DNA from: Marinactinospora thermotolerans DSM 45154 | Lineage (GTDB): Bacteria; Actinomycetota; Actinomycetes; Streptosporangiales; Streptosporangiaceae | Assembly (NCBI RefSeq): GCF_900167435.1 | Contig: NZ_FUWS01000016.1 | Span: 33,811 to 97,810, forward strand | DNA: 64,000 nt | Direction of reading: 5' to 3' | In this document: positions 45,138 to 54,565 of the stretch, in pieces | Layout: every line of letters begins with the position of its first letter | Position numbering within the stretch: position 1 is the stretch's first letter | Made by a program: the position numbers and the translations under genes | The notes under the pieces: generated by a model | Seen by the model: only the letters and a program-made list of their open reading frames with translations | Told to the model about the DNA's origin: nothing | The model's database searches: none

Positions 45138-47195
45138 GTGAGGGATGCGGAGCTGGCCCAGCTGGCCGAGGAACACGGTGTCGCGACGTCCTACGCCGAT
45201 TGGCGAGGGGAGCGGGCGCCGGTCAGCGTCGACACCCTGCGCCATGTCCTCACCGCCTTGGGGCTCGATGTCACCGATCCCCGCGCCGCGCTCGAGGAAC
45301 ACCGGAGCCGCCGCGCCGACCGCCTGCTCCCGCCGGCGGTCGTGATCCGGGCCGGCCGGGCGCCGAGTCTCGCCCTCCCCGAGGGCGCGCGCACCTGGAT
45401 CGAGCTGGGCGACGGTTCCTGGGCCGATTCGGGGACCCCGCCGCCCCTCGGGATCCACGTACTGCACGCCGAGCACGCCGACGTCCGGCAGCACGTGCCC
45501 CTGCTGGTGGTCCCGGACCGGCTACCCCAAAGGCCCGCCTCGCCAGGCCGGCGCGCCTGGGGGCTGATGGCCCAGCTCTACTCCGTCCGTTCCCGGGCCT
45601 CCTGGGGGATGGGCGACCTGCGGGACCTCGCCGACCTCGCCGATTGGAGCGCCCGCGACCTGGGGGCCTCCTTCACCCTGATCAACCCCGTCCACGCCAC
45701 CGAACCCCTTCCGCCGGTGGAACCCTCCCCCTACCTGCCGGTGGGCAGGCGCTATTCCAGCCCTCTCTACCTGCGCGTCGAGGACGTCCCGGAGTACGCC
45801 CTCCTCGAACCCGAGCAGCGTGAGGAGGTCCAGCGCCTGGCCCGGCCACTGCGAGAACGGGGCCGCACGGCCGACCTGATCGACCGCGACGCCGTGTGGG
45901 CCGCCAAGCGCGCCGCGCTGCACATCCTCTACCAGGTTCCCCGTCCCCCCGAGCGGGAGGCCGCCTACCAGGCCTTCCAGGAACGCGAGGGGGCGTCCCT
46001 GGTGGAGTACGCGACGTGGTGCGCGTTCGCCGAGGAGCACGGGAGCGACTACCGGGGCTGGCCCGAGGCGTTGCGCGACGCCACGCACCCCCGGGTGGGG
46101 GCCGAGGCGATGCGCAACTGGACCCGGGTGGACTTCCACCGGTGGACGCAGTGGCTGCTCGACGAACAGCTCGCCGCCGCCCAGGGGGCCGCGCGGGCGG
46201 CCGGCATGCCGATCGGGATCGTCCACGACCTCGCCGTCGGCGTCCAGGGCGGCGGAGCCGACGCGTGGATGTACGCCGGCGCGCTCGCCTCGGGGGTGAG
46301 CGTGGGGGCGCCGCCGGACGCCTTCAACCAGCAGGGGCAGGACTGGGCGCAACCGCCCTGGCATCCGATCCGGCTGGCCGAGCGGGGGTATGGGCCCTTC
46401 GTCGCGCAGATGCGTCAGGCCATGAGGCACGCCGGCGGCATCCGGGTGGACCACGTGATGGGGCTGTTCCGACTGTGGTGGGTGCCCGAGGGGGCATCGC
46501 CCGCCGAGGGAACCTACGTCCGCTACGACCACGAGGGGATGGTCGGGGCGCTGCTGCTCGCCGCGCACGAGTGCGACGCGCTCGTGGTCGGCGAGGACCT
46601 CGGCACGGTCGAGCCCTGGGTGCGCGAGCACCTGGCCGAACGCGGGGTCCTCGGCACCTCCGTACTGTGGTTCGAGCGCGGGGAGGGGGGCCGTCCGCGC
46701 CGTCCCGAGGAGTGGCGGACCGACTGCCTGGCCACCGTGGCCACCCACGACCTACCGCCCGTCGCCTCCTACCTGTCCGCCGAGCACGTGGAGCTGCGCG
46801 ACCGTCTCGGCCTGTTGACCAGGGCGGTCGAGGAGGAGCGCGCCGACGCCGAGGCGCAGGTGGCGGCCTGGCGCGGGATGCTCGTCGATCTCGGGCTGTT
46901 GGACCCCGACACCGACCCGCTCTCGGACCAGGCCGCCGTCATCACCGCGCTCCACGCCTATCTGGCCATGACGCCCGCGCGGTTGGTCGGTGTCGCGCTC
47001 ACCGACGTGGTCGGCGACCGGCGCATGCAGAACCAGCCGGGCACCAAGGACGAGTACCCGAACTGGCGGGTTCCGTTGACCGGAACCGAGGGGGAGCCGG
47101 TGTTGCTGGACGACCTGATGGCCGATCCACGGTTGGGGGAGACGGTCCGCCGCGCGCTCCGACCGGTGTCCGAGGGACTGGGGACGGGGCGGTAG
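45138..47195 (+). CDS. malQ: 4-alpha-glucanotransferase (amylomaltase)
   Basis: This 685-residue GH77 enzyme begins with a 160-residue N-domain seen in actinobacterial MalQ (ADWRGERAPVSVDTLRHVLTALG). The TIM-barrel markers follow: AQLYSVRSRASWGMGDLRDL, EPSPYLPVGRRYSSPLYL, GIVHDLAVGVQGGGAD, IRVDHVMGLFRLWWVP and VVGEDLGTVEPWV, with the nucleophile and acid/base Asp/Glu in the last three. NQPGTKDEYPNWRVPL closes the enzyme. It disproportionates maltodextrins. The GTG at 45138 was chosen because the homologous region begins there; the open frame runs further upstream without support. Confidence 0.94.
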   Translation: MRDAELAQLAEEHGVATSYADWRGERAPVSVDTLRHVLTALGLDVTDPRAALEEHRSRRADRLLPPAVVIRAGRAPSLALPEGARTWIELGDGSWADSGTPPPLGIHVLHAEHADVRQHVPLLVVPDRLPQRPASPGRRAWGLMAQLYSVRSRASWGMGDLRDLADLADWSARDLGASFTLINPVHATEPLPPVEPSPYLPVGRRYSSPLYLRVEDVPEYALLEPEQREEVQRLARPLRERGRTADLIDRDAVWAAKRAALHILYQVPRPPEREAAYQAFQEREGASLVEYATWCAFAEEHGSDYRGWPEALRDATHPRVGAEAMRNWTRVDFHRWTQWLLDEQLAAAQGAARAAGMPIGIVHDLAVGVQGGGADAWMYAGALASGVSVGAPPDAFNQQGQDWAQPPWHPIRLAERGYGPFVAQMRQAMRHAGGIRVDHVMGLFRLWWVPEGASPAEGTYVRYDHEGMVGALLLAAHECDALVVGEDLGTVEPWVREHLAERGVLGTSVLWFERGEGGRPRRPEEWRTDCLATVATHDLPPVASYLSAEHVELRDRLGLLTRAVEEERADAEAQVAAWRGMLVDLGLLDPDTDPLSDQAAVITALHAYLAMTPARLVGVALTDVVGDRRMQNQPGTKDEYPNWRVPLTGTEGEPVLLDDLMADPRLGETVRRALRPVSEGLGTGR

Positions 47196-47213
47196 CAGGA
47201 CCGCCGGCCGGCC

Positions 47214-48485
47214 TCACACCCCTCCGGGGACGACGAAGACCAGCCACGACAGCAGGGGGGCGGCCACGATCATCACCGTTCCGAAGAGGAGGAGCCCGCG
47301 GTAGACCCGGTCACGCTCCCCCTCGGGCGCGTTGGCCAGCGCCAGCGCCCCGTTGGTGGAGAAGGGCGAGACGTCCACCAGCGAGGAGGACAGGGACAGG
47401 GCGATCATCAGCCCCAGCGCCCCGACCTGCCCGGTGGAGATGAGCGGCACCGCCAAGGGGATCAGCGCGCTGAGCATGCCGGTGGTGGAGGCGAACGCCG
47501 AGACCACGGCCCCGATGAGGCAGATCAGCAGGGCGGCCGGGAGCGGGGAGCCGATCGCGGTCACGCCGGTGCCCAGCCAGGAGATCGTCCCGGTCCGCTC
47601 CAGCAGCTCCACATAGGTCACCAGCCCGCCGACGAGCAGCACCACGCCCCAGCTCACCTGGTCGACCGCGCCCTTGGCCGCGGCGGGGAACAGCACCGCC
47701 AGCGCGCCGGCGACCGTGACGGCGAGGAAGCCGATGTCGAGCCCGAACACCAGTGATCCCACGACCAGGACCACGACGCCCGACAGGGTGGTCACACGTT
47801 CGGCGTCGAGGACGATCGGCCGCGCCGACACCGCCACGGGCGGATCGCCGTCCCGTCCCGCCTCGGCGCGGGCGTCGGCCCCGGGGGGACGGCGCCGGCC
47901 GAGCAGGAGGACGGTGACCAGCGCGACCACCGTGGCTCCCAGGAACGTCGCCGCGTACAGCGCCAGCGGGGCCGCCCCCATCTCCTCGGCGTCCATCACC
48001 CCGTTGACGATGATGCCGAAGATGCCGAGGGGGGAGAAACTACCTGCGGTGGCGCCCAGGTTGGTCACCAGGCCGATCAGAAGAGGGCTGATGCGGTACA
48101 CGGCCGCCAGATTCATCGCGATGGGGAAGAGCACCGCCACCGTCGCGGGGCTGACCGCGCCGATCGAGGTCAAGACGGCGGCCAGCGCGAAGAACACCCA
48201 GGGAACGGCGGCCGGACGGCCGCGGACCAGCCGTACCGTGTTGTGGACCAGCCAGTCGACGCACCCGTTGGCCCGGGCGATGGCGAAGAGGTAGGTCACT
48301 CCCACCAGGGTGACGAACAGTCCGCCGGGGAAGCCCGCGGCGATCTCCTCGGCGCTTTCGCCGGCGAACACGGTCCCGACCACGAAGGCGGCGACCAGCG
48401 CGACGATGCCGATGCTCACCGGGCGGGCCAGGGCGATCGCGAAGACGAGGATGAGGACGAGGGCGGGAAGGACGTGCGGTGACAC
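47214..48485 (-). CDS. SLC13/MatC-like anion (dicarboxylate) transporter
   Basis: This 423-residue membrane protein has 10-12 helices arranged as two repeats. Each repeat has a helix-broken SxxT-like motif: SIGAVSPATVAV in the first half and STTGMLSALIPLAVP in the second. The opening VSPHVLPALVLILVFAIALA fits the dicarboxylate carrier MatC N-terminal family. It probably imports a dicarboxylate such as malonate or succinate by cation symport, but the substrate is not shown. The GTG at 48485 is chosen because the membrane region begins at once; the open frame extends 105 codons as Arg/Pro-rich shadow. It converges on malQ with an 18-bp gap. Confidence 0.82.
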   Translation of the reverse strand: MSPHVLPALVLILVFAIALARPVSIGIVALVAAFVVGTVFAGESAEEIAAGFPGGLFVTLVGVTYLFAIARANGCVDWLVHNTVRLVRGRPAAVPWVFFALAAVLTSIGAVSPATVAVLFPIAMNLAAVYRISPLLIGLVTNLGATAGSFSPLGIFGIIVNGVMDAEEMGAAPLALYAATFLGATVVALVTVLLLGRRRPPGADARAEAGRDGDPPVAVSARPIVLDAERVTTLSGVVVLVVGSLVFGLDIGFLAVTVAGALAVLFPAAAKGAVDQVSWGVVLLVGGLVTYVELLERTGTISWLGTGVTAIGSPLPAALLICLIGAVVSAFASTTGMLSALIPLAVPLISTGQVGALGLMIALSLSSSLVDVSPFSTNGALALANAPEGERDRVYRGLLLFGTVMIVAAPLLSWLVFVVPGGV

Positions 48486-48918
48486 GGCGGTCGGGCTCCG
48501 GGGTCGGTGAGGGGCGGGCGGCGGGCCGGGCGCTTTCCGGAGCTTCGGGGGGCCACGGGCGCCGTGGCGGGGAAGCGGGGCGGGGACGGGAGGGCGCGTC
48601 CGTTGCCCGGCGCCCCGGGCTTCGGGTGACCCGCCCGCGCCGGCGCGGGCGGCCGTCCCGCCGTCCCCGCCGGAGGGGCGTGGACGGCCCGCGGGCCGGG
48701 CGTCTCGGCCGGTCGTCCCGTGCCGCGGTGACTTCCGGTCCGGGGCGCCCTTCCGCGGGGCCGCGACACCGAGCGAGGGGGCCGGGCGTGAGGACGGCAA
48801 GACGCGACGTTCTCCTCACGTGCCGACGACGTGATCGCTGTGCCGCGGATCACGCGACATGGGTCACATCGTGCCAGGCCGTGGGAGAACGGGTTCGGTG
48901 GGGAGGCGGGGAGACGGC
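48486..48918. other. Non-coding stretch upstream of the SLC13-like gene
   Basis: No supported gene; frames on both strands are Arg/Gly/Pro-rich shadows. It should hold the promoter of the leftward transporter gene. GTGATC (48831-48836) and GATCAC (48848-48853) form an inverted repeat with an 11-base spacer, a possible operator whose spacing does not fit Crp. Confidence 0.4.
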
Positions 48919-48954
48919 GACAGGGCCGCCGCGACGGATCGCGGCGGCCCTGTC
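48919..48954 (-). terminator. Terminator hairpin after pepN
   Basis: A 16-bp perfect stem (48919-48934 with 48939-48954) closes a 4-nt loop 20 bp past the pepN stop on the minus strand. There is no T-run. Confidence 0.75.
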
Positions 48955-48974
48955 CCCGTGCCCTGTGGAGGGGG

Positions 48975-51518
48975 TCAGCCCTTGGCGGCCTCGGCGTCAC
49001 GCGCCTGTGCCCGCAGGGCCCGTTCCACGCCGGAGCGGCCCTCGACCAACAGGCGGCGCAGCGCCGGAGCCGGCTTCTCGGCCTCGATGTAGGCGTCGGT
49101 GCGGCGCAGCGTCTCCTCCTCGATCAGGTAACCGGGGTAGGCGAACTCCGCGAACGTCTGCGCGAACTCGCCGGTCCACTTCTCCCACGCCGTGCCGAGC
49201 AGCGTGTAGTACTTCTCGACGTAGGGGCGCAGCAGCTCACGGTGGGCCGGCTCGGTGAAGCCGAGCAGCGTCGCGCGGAACTCCGCGTTGGCCATCTCGG
49301 CGGCGGCGATGCGCTCCCAGGCCAGCGCCTTGGCCTCGGGGGTGGGGAGCGCGGCCCGGCAACCGGCGGCGGAACGCTGGCCGGTCGCGGTCGGGTCGGA
49401 CTCCAGTTCGGCGTCGATCTCGGCTTCGCCGGCCACGCCGTGCACCACCAGGCGCCGCAGCAGCGTCCAGCGCAGATCGGTGTCGATCTCCAGGCCCTCG
49501 ACCGTGAGCGCGCCGTCGAGCAGGCCCTGAAGCAACGACAGGTGCTCCCCGCTGATCGCGGCGTCGGCGAAGCCGTGCGCGTAGGCGAGCTGGAGGTCGC
49601 TCCCGGGCTCGGCCGAGGTGAGCAGGTCGCGCAGCCGGTCGGCCAGCAGCTTGAACCCGGTCTCGCGCCAGGCGGGGTCGGCGTAGTTGTGCAGGGCGGA
49701 GACCGCCTGACGCAGCAGGGTCTGGGCCACCATGACGTCGCTGACGCCGCCGATGCCCGAGATCACCAGTCCCACGTAGTCGCGCGCGGCCATCTCCGCG
49801 TCGCGGGTCATGTCCCAGGCCGCGGAGAACGCCAGCGCCCGCGGCAGCGACTCGCGGATCTCGCCGATGCTCTCGACGACGGTCCGCAGCGACCGCTCGT
49901 CCAGGCGGATCTTGGTGAAGGTCAGGTCGTCGTCGTTGATCAGCACGAGGTCGGGCTGGGCCTTGCCGACCAGCTGGGGAACCTCGGTGCGCGCCCCGGT
50001 GACGTCCAGCTCGATCCGCTCACGGCGGACGACGCCCTCGTCGGTGCGGTCGTACAGGCCGATCGCCAGCCGGTGCGAACGCAGCGTCGGGTAGTCCGGG
50101 GCGGCCTCCTGGAGCACCGCGAACGACGTGAAGTTCCCGTCGGCGTCCACCTCGAACTCCGGACGCATCGTGTTGACCCCGGCGGTCTCCAGCCACTCAC
50201 GCGACCAGCCCGAAAGGTCCCGGCCGGAGGCCCGCTCCAGCTGGCGCAGCAGGTCGGCCAGTTCGGTGTTGCCCCAGGCGTGCTCCTTGAAGTACTCGCG
50301 CACCCCGGCGAAGAAGGCGTCCACGCCGACGTAGGCGACGAGCTGCTTGAGCACGGAGGCGCCCTTGGCGTAGGTGATGCCGTCGAAGTTGACCTCGACC
50401 GCCTGCATGTCGGGGATGTCCGCGGCGATGGGGTGGGTGGAGGGGAGCTGGTCCTGGCGCAGCGCCCACGCCTTCTCCACGTTGGCGAACGTGGTCCAGG
50501 CGTCCTTCCACTTCGTGGCCTCGGCCTGGCAGTAGACGCTGGCGAACGTCGCGAAGGACTCGTTCAGCCACAGGTCGTCCCACCAGCGCATGGTGACGAG
50601 GTCGCCGAACCACATGTGCGCCATCTCGTGCAGGATGGTCTCGGCACGGCGCTCGTAACGCGCGTCGGTCACGCGGGAGCGGAAGACGTAGTCCTCCAGG
50701 AACGTCACCGCGCCGGCGTTCTCCATCGCGCCGGCGTTGAACTCCGGGACGAAGAGCTGGTCGTACTTGCCGAAGGGGTAACGCAGGCCGAACAGGCCGT
50801 GGTAGAAGTCGAAGCCCTGCTTGGTCACCTCGATGATCGCGTCGGCGTCGAGGTGCTCGGCCAGTGACGCCCGGCAGAAGACGCCCAGCGGGATGCCGTC
50901 GTGCTCGTCGCGCACCACGTGGTAGGGGCCGGCGATGAGCGCGGTGATGTAGGTGGACATCCGCTTGGTCGGGGGGAAGTGCCAGCGCACGGCCTGCGAT
51001 CCCGCGACCGGCTCGCGCTCGACGTCGGGCGCGCTGTTGGACACCACCTCGAAGTCGGCCGGCGCGATGACGGTCAGTTCGAAAGTGGCCTTCAGGTCCG
51101 GCTGGTCGAAGCACGTGTACATGCGGTGCGCGTCGGCCGTCTCGAACTGCGTGTAGAGGTAGGTCTTGCCGTCGACCGGGTCGACGAAGCGGTGCAGCCC
51201 CTCGCCGGTGCGCATGTAGGCGGCGTCGGCGACGACGCGCAGTTCGTTGTCGGCGGCAAGGCCCGACAGCCGGATGCGCTCGCCGTCGAACACCTCGGCG
51301 GGGTCGAGCGCGCGGCCGTTCAGCTCGACGGAGCGCACCGACGGGGCGGTCAGGTCCACGAAGGTGTCCGCCCCCGGCTCGGAGCAGCCGAACCGGATCA
51401 CCGTGGTCGACCCGAACGTCTGGTCGCTGCCGGTCAGGTCGAGCTCGACCTCGTAGGAGGAGACGGTGAGGATCCGAGCCCGCTCTCTCGCCTCGTCGCG
51501 CGTCAGGTTGCCCGCCAC
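48975..51518 (-). CDS. pepN: Aminopeptidase N (M1 family)
   Basis: This 847-residue cytoplasmic metallopeptidase has the exopeptidase motif GAMENAGAV. The zinc site is HEMAH (His297, Glu298, His301) with Glu320 in NESFA. The first 200 residues form the beta domain (SSYEVELDLTGSDQTFGSTT), and residues about 440-847 are the helical ERAP1-like C-domain. It removes N-terminal residues from peptides. The GTG at 51518 follows AAGGGAGCGGAG. The gene is divergent from the Rv2466c-like gene, an arrangement I recall from Mycobacterium tuberculosis (Rv2467/Rv2466c). Confidence 0.95.
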   Translation of the reverse strand: MAGNLTRDEARERARILTVSSYEVELDLTGSDQTFGSTTVIRFGCSEPGADTFVDLTAPSVRSVELNGRALDPAEVFDGERIRLSGLAADNELRVVADAAYMRTGEGLHRFVDPVDGKTYLYTQFETADAHRMYTCFDQPDLKATFELTVIAPADFEVVSNSAPDVEREPVAGSQAVRWHFPPTKRMSTYITALIAGPYHVVRDEHDGIPLGVFCRASLAEHLDADAIIEVTKQGFDFYHGLFGLRYPFGKYDQLFVPEFNAGAMENAGAVTFLEDYVFRSRVTDARYERRAETILHEMAHMWFGDLVTMRWWDDLWLNESFATFASVYCQAEATKWKDAWTTFANVEKAWALRQDQLPSTHPIAADIPDMQAVEVNFDGITYAKGASVLKQLVAYVGVDAFFAGVREYFKEHAWGNTELADLLRQLERASGRDLSGWSREWLETAGVNTMRPEFEVDADGNFTSFAVLQEAAPDYPTLRSHRLAIGLYDRTDEGVVRRERIELDVTGARTEVPQLVGKAQPDLVLINDDDLTFTKIRLDERSLRTVVESIGEIRESLPRALAFSAAWDMTRDAEMAARDYVGLVISGIGGVSDVMVAQTLLRQAVSALHNYADPAWRETGFKLLADRLRDLLTSAEPGSDLQLAYAHGFADAAISGEHLSLLQGLLDGALTVEGLEIDTDLRWTLLRRLVVHGVAGEAEIDAELESDPTATGQRSAAGCRAALPTPEAKALAWERIAAAEMANAEFRATLLGFTEPAHRELLRPYVEKYYTLLGTAWEKWTGEFAQTFAEFAYPGYLIEEETLRRTDAYIEAEKPAPALRRLLVEGRSGVERALRAQARDAEAAKG

Positions 51519-51748
51519 AGGCTCCGCTCCCTTCGCGGCCGCCGTCCTCGCCGGCCGCCGTTCGATGACGGTCGCCGTCAACGCGGGTCTGCGCGCGTGG
51601 CGACCTCGGATGTCTTCCGGGGGCGATCCTGCCACGCATCGCCCTGGAATGCGGAACCGGCCGCCATGGTTGGCCAGTGTCAGGGCGGAAAATCCGCTCT
51701 GGACCCTGACGGCCCGATCCGTCGGGAACGAGGTGTGAGGAGACGGAA

Positions 51749-52360
51749 GTGGCCGAGGAACGCACAAACGCCGACCTGTGGTTTGACCCGGTGTGCCCGT
51801 GGGCCTGGATGACGTCGCGGTGGCTGCTGGAGGTCGAGAAGGTCCGGCCGGTGCGGGCTCGCTGGCACGTGATGAGCCTGTCGGTTCTCAACGAGGGCAG
51901 GGACCTGCCCGAGGACTACCGTCAGCTGCTCGCCGAGGCGTGGGGGCCGGTGCGGGTGGCCATCGCGGCGGAACAGCGGTTCGGCAACGACGTCCTCGGT
52001 CCGTTGTACACCGCGCTGGGAACCCGTTTCCACAACAAGGGGGAGCCGCGCACCACCGCGACGATCGCGGCGGCCCTCGCCGACGCGGGGTTGCCGGCCG
52101 ACCTCGTCGAGGCGGCCGATTCCACCGAGTACGATGACGCGCTGCGCGCCTCCCACCACGACGGGATGGACCGGGTCGGCTACGAGGTGGGTACCCCGGT
52201 GATCTCGGTCGACGGCGTATCCTTCTTCGGCCCCGTCGTGTCTCCCGCTCCCAAGGGGGAAGAAGCCGGGAAGCTGTGGGACGGGGTGCTGCTGGTCGCG
52301 GGCGTCGACGGCTTCTTCGAGCTCAAGCGCAGCCGCACCCGTGACCCGATCTTCGACTGA
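51749..52360 (+). CDS. DsbA-like protein of the Rv2466c mycothiol-dependent nitroreductase family
   Basis: This 203-residue thioredoxin-fold protein has a helical insertion. DLWFDPVCPWAWMTSRWLLEV marks the Rv2466c family. The active site reads Cys16-Pro-Trp-Ala19, so the resolving Cys of the CPWC form is absent and a one-Cys, mycothiol-dependent mechanism would be needed. VGTPVISVDGVSFFGPVVSPAPKGEEA holds the conserved cis-Pro region. The M. tuberculosis protein is an oxidative-stress-related reductase; the function here is inferred. The GTG start follows GGAG at six bases. Confidence 0.88.
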   Translation: MAEERTNADLWFDPVCPWAWMTSRWLLEVEKVRPVRARWHVMSLSVLNEGRDLPEDYRQLLAEAWGPVRVAIAAEQRFGNDVLGPLYTALGTRFHNKGEPRTTATIAAALADAGLPADLVEAADSTEYDDALRASHHDGMDRVGYEVGTPVISVDGVSFFGPVVSPAPKGEEAGKLWDGVLLVAGVDGFFELKRSRTRDPIFD

Positions 52361-52386
52361 CCGATCACACCCGTGGGAGGGTTGGC

Positions 52387-52545
52387 ATGAGCACACCTGA
52401 CGACGAGCGCCCGGTGGGCCCCTTCGACGACGACTTCGAGGTCCTTCCGGACGTGACCGCGGACGAGCGCGGATACGGCTGGGGTGAACCCGACCACGAC
52501 AACGACGCGCGGTTGCTCGAGGAGCGCCCGCCGCACTGGGGGTGA
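52387..52545 (+). CDS. Small acidic protein, 52 residues, ERGYGWGE type
   Basis: An ATG at 52387 with GGGAGG just upstream opens a 52-residue frame. It encodes an Asp/Glu-rich protein with DERGYGWGEP in the middle and ERPPHWG at the end. Third positions are strongly G/C and the frame follows the DsbA-like gene by 26 bp, so it is very probably real and co-transcribed. Similar small proteins with a GYGWGE core and a PPHW end occur in other actinomycetes as far as I recall. The function is unknown. Confidence 0.8.
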   Translation: MSTPDDERPVGPFDDDFEVLPDVTADERGYGWGEPDHDNDARLLEERPPHWG

Positions 52546-52646
52546 CCTCGCCGTCGGCGGAACCGGACGCCCGGTTCCGCCGACGGTAGCGTTCCTGTGA
52601 CCTCCCGGACGAATATCAGAATCGGATTCTGGGAAAGGGTGCGGGC

Positions 52647-54071
52647 ATGCGATCCCTCTACATCAACGGAGCCTGGACCGAGTCCGCCTCGGCGCAAGCC
52701 CTCGACGTCGTCAACCCCGCCACCGAGGAGGTCGTCGACCGGGTCCCGGTGGGCGATCCCAAGGACGTCGACCGCGCGGTCGCCGCGGCGCGCGCGGCCT
52801 TCCCCGCCTGGTCGGCGCTGCCCCTGGCCGAGCGTCTGCGTCATCTCGCGAAGGCGCACGAACTCCTCACCGCCCGCGCCGGCGACATCGCCCGCACCAT
52901 CGCCACCGACATCGGCTCGCCCCTGCGTTTCGCGACGCAGGTGCAGACGGGCCTGCCCATCACCATCCTGCGCTCCTACCTCGACCTGCTCGGCGGGGAG
53001 ACGGGGGCCCGCTACTTCGAGGGGGAGAAGGTCGGCACCTCGCTGGTGGTCCGCGAACCCTACGGCGTGGTCGGCGCGATCACCCCGTGGAACTACCCGC
53101 TCCACCAGATCGTCCTCAAGGTGGCCCCCGCCCTGGCCGCCGGCAACACGGTGGTGCTCAAACCGACCGAGATCGCGCCGCTCGCGGCTTATGCCCTCGC
53201 CGACATCCTCCACGACGCGGGGCTGCCGCCGGGGGTGTTCAACCTCGTCTGCGGCACGGGTCCGGTCGTCGGCGAGGCGATCGCCGCCCACCCCGATGTC
53301 GACGTGGTCTCCTTCACCGGGTCCGGCCGCGCGGGCAGGCGCGTCAGCGAGGTCGCCGCGGCGACCGTCAAGAAGGTGTCGCTGGAACTCGGCGGCAAGT
53401 CGCCCAACGTCATCCTCCCCGGCGCGGACCTGGGGCGCGCCGTCAAGCGCGGTGTCGCCGATGTCATGCGCAACAGCGGGCAGAGCTGCAACGCGCTCAC
53501 CCGCATGCTGGTCCACCGCGACTCCTACGACGAGGCGGTCGGGCTCGCCGCCGAGTACACGGCCAACCATGTCGTCGGCGACCCCTTCGGCGAGGGGGTG
53601 CGCGTGGGGCCGCTGGTCTCCGCGGCGCAGCGCGACCGGGTGCGCGGCTACATCGAGCAGGGGATGGCCGAGGGAGCGCGCCTGGTCACCGGCGGCGCCG
53701 AGCCGCCCGAGGGGCTGGAGCGCGGCTACTACGTCCGTCCCACGGTCTTCGCGGACGTGCGCAACGACATGCGGATCGCCCAGGAGGAGATCTTCGGCCC
53801 GGTGCTGGCGCTGATCCCCTACGGCTCCGAGGACGAGGCCGTCGAGATCGCCAACGACACCGTCTACGGGCTGGCCGCCGCGGTGTGGTCCGGTGACCGG
53901 GAGCACGCGGTGGCGGTGGCCCGGCGGCTGCGGGCCGGACAGGTCGAGGTCAACGGCGGCGCCTACAACCCCCTCGCGCCGTTCGGCGGGTACCGGCAGT
54001 CGGGCGTCGGCCGGGAGGCCGGACTCTTCGGTCTGGACGAGTTCTGCGAGATCAAGGCCATCCAGTTGTGA
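52647..54071 (+). CDS. NAD(P)-dependent aldehyde dehydrogenase
   Basis: This 474-residue class I aldehyde dehydrogenase has [37 protein letters not shown] for nucleotide binding, general base Glu247 (LELGGKSPN) and the nucleophile Cys281 (NSGQSCNA). [13 protein letters not shown] and [15 protein letters not shown] complete the fold. The substrate is not determined; the variation at [11 protein letters not shown] suits general aliphatic or succinate-semialdehyde-like enzymes. The ATG follows GGGAAAGGGTGCGGGC. It lies between the small acidic protein and rpiB on the same strand. Confidence 0.93.
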   Translation: MRSLYINGAWTESASAQALDVVNPATEEVVDRVPVGDPKDVDRAVAAARAAFPAWSALPLAERLRHLAKAHELLTARAGDIARTIATDIGSPLRFATQVQTGLPITILRSYLDLLGGETGARYFEGEKVGTSLVVREPYGVVGAITPWNYPLHQIVLKVAPALAAGNTVVLKPTEIAPLAAYALADILHDAGLPPGVFNLVCGTGPVVGEAIAAHPDVDVVSFTGSGRAGRRVSEVAAATVKKVSLELGGKSPNVILPGADLGRAVKRGVADVMRNSGQSCNALTRMLVHRDSYDEAVGLAAEYTANHVVGDPFGEGVRVGPLVSAAQRDRVRGYIEQGMAEGARLVTGGAEPPEGLERGYYVRPTVFADVRNDMRIAQEEIFGPVLALIPYGSEDEAVEIANDTVYGLAAAVWSGDREHAVAVARRLRAGQVEVNGGAYNPLAPFGGYRQSGVGREAGLFGLDEFCEIKAIQL

Positions 54072-54309
54072 CATCGGGCACGAGCGGGGGCCGGCACCGG
54101 CCTGCACGCCCGTGCTCGCCGGGGACGTGCCGCCGCGCGGTGTCCCCGGCGTCCGCGCCCCGGACGTAGTGGTCGACTCCAGCGGTTAACCTCGGTTTCC
54201 GTCCAGGCGAGGCGTCTCGGTGGGGAAACGGACGTCGAATCACAGGCCGTGTCCCCCTATGACAAGATGACCGCCGAATAGTCCCCCGTTTCCTCCAAGG
54301 TGGTTGAAG

Positions 54310-54447
54310 TTGAGCAAGTCCACGCCGTCCAAGGCCACGCCGTTGAGCAAGGACATCAAGGCCATCGTCCTGACCAACCTGGTGGCCCTGTTCTCGACGA
54401 TCCTGTTCGCGGCTTTGGGCCTTGGCGTCTTCTACGCCGCCATCTGA
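54310..54447 (+). CDS. Single-pass small membrane protein, 45 residues
   Basis: A TTG at 54310 preceded by AAGGTGG (54298-54304) opens a 45-codon frame. It has a basic start (SKSTPSKATPLSKDIK) and one hydrophobic helix of about 25 residues ending at the C-terminus (VALFSTILFAALGLGVFYAA). This N-in, C-tail-anchored layout and the good ribosome site make it credible. No function or family is known to me. It stands alone between the aldehyde dehydrogenase gene and rpiB. Confidence 0.65.
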   Translation: MSKSTPSKATPLSKDIKAIVLTNLVALFSTILFAALGLGVFYAAI

Positions 54448-54565
54448 CCGGCCTCACGGTCTCGGCGGCACACGGCGACGAACCCGCCCGTCCCGTGCCT
54501 CGGTGGACCACCGGACGGGCGCGGCCGGTGCTTCCGGCACCGCGCGACCTGCGACACTAGGAGCC

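Noticed and set aside
47214..48800. Longer form of the SLC13-like transporter starting at 48800
   Set aside because: The extra 105 codons are Pro/Arg-rich shadow sequence ahead of the first membrane helix.
48831..48853. GTGATC...GATCAC as a Crp site
   Set aside because: The 11-base spacer between half-sites does not fit TGTGA-N6-TCACA; kept only as an unassigned inverted repeat.
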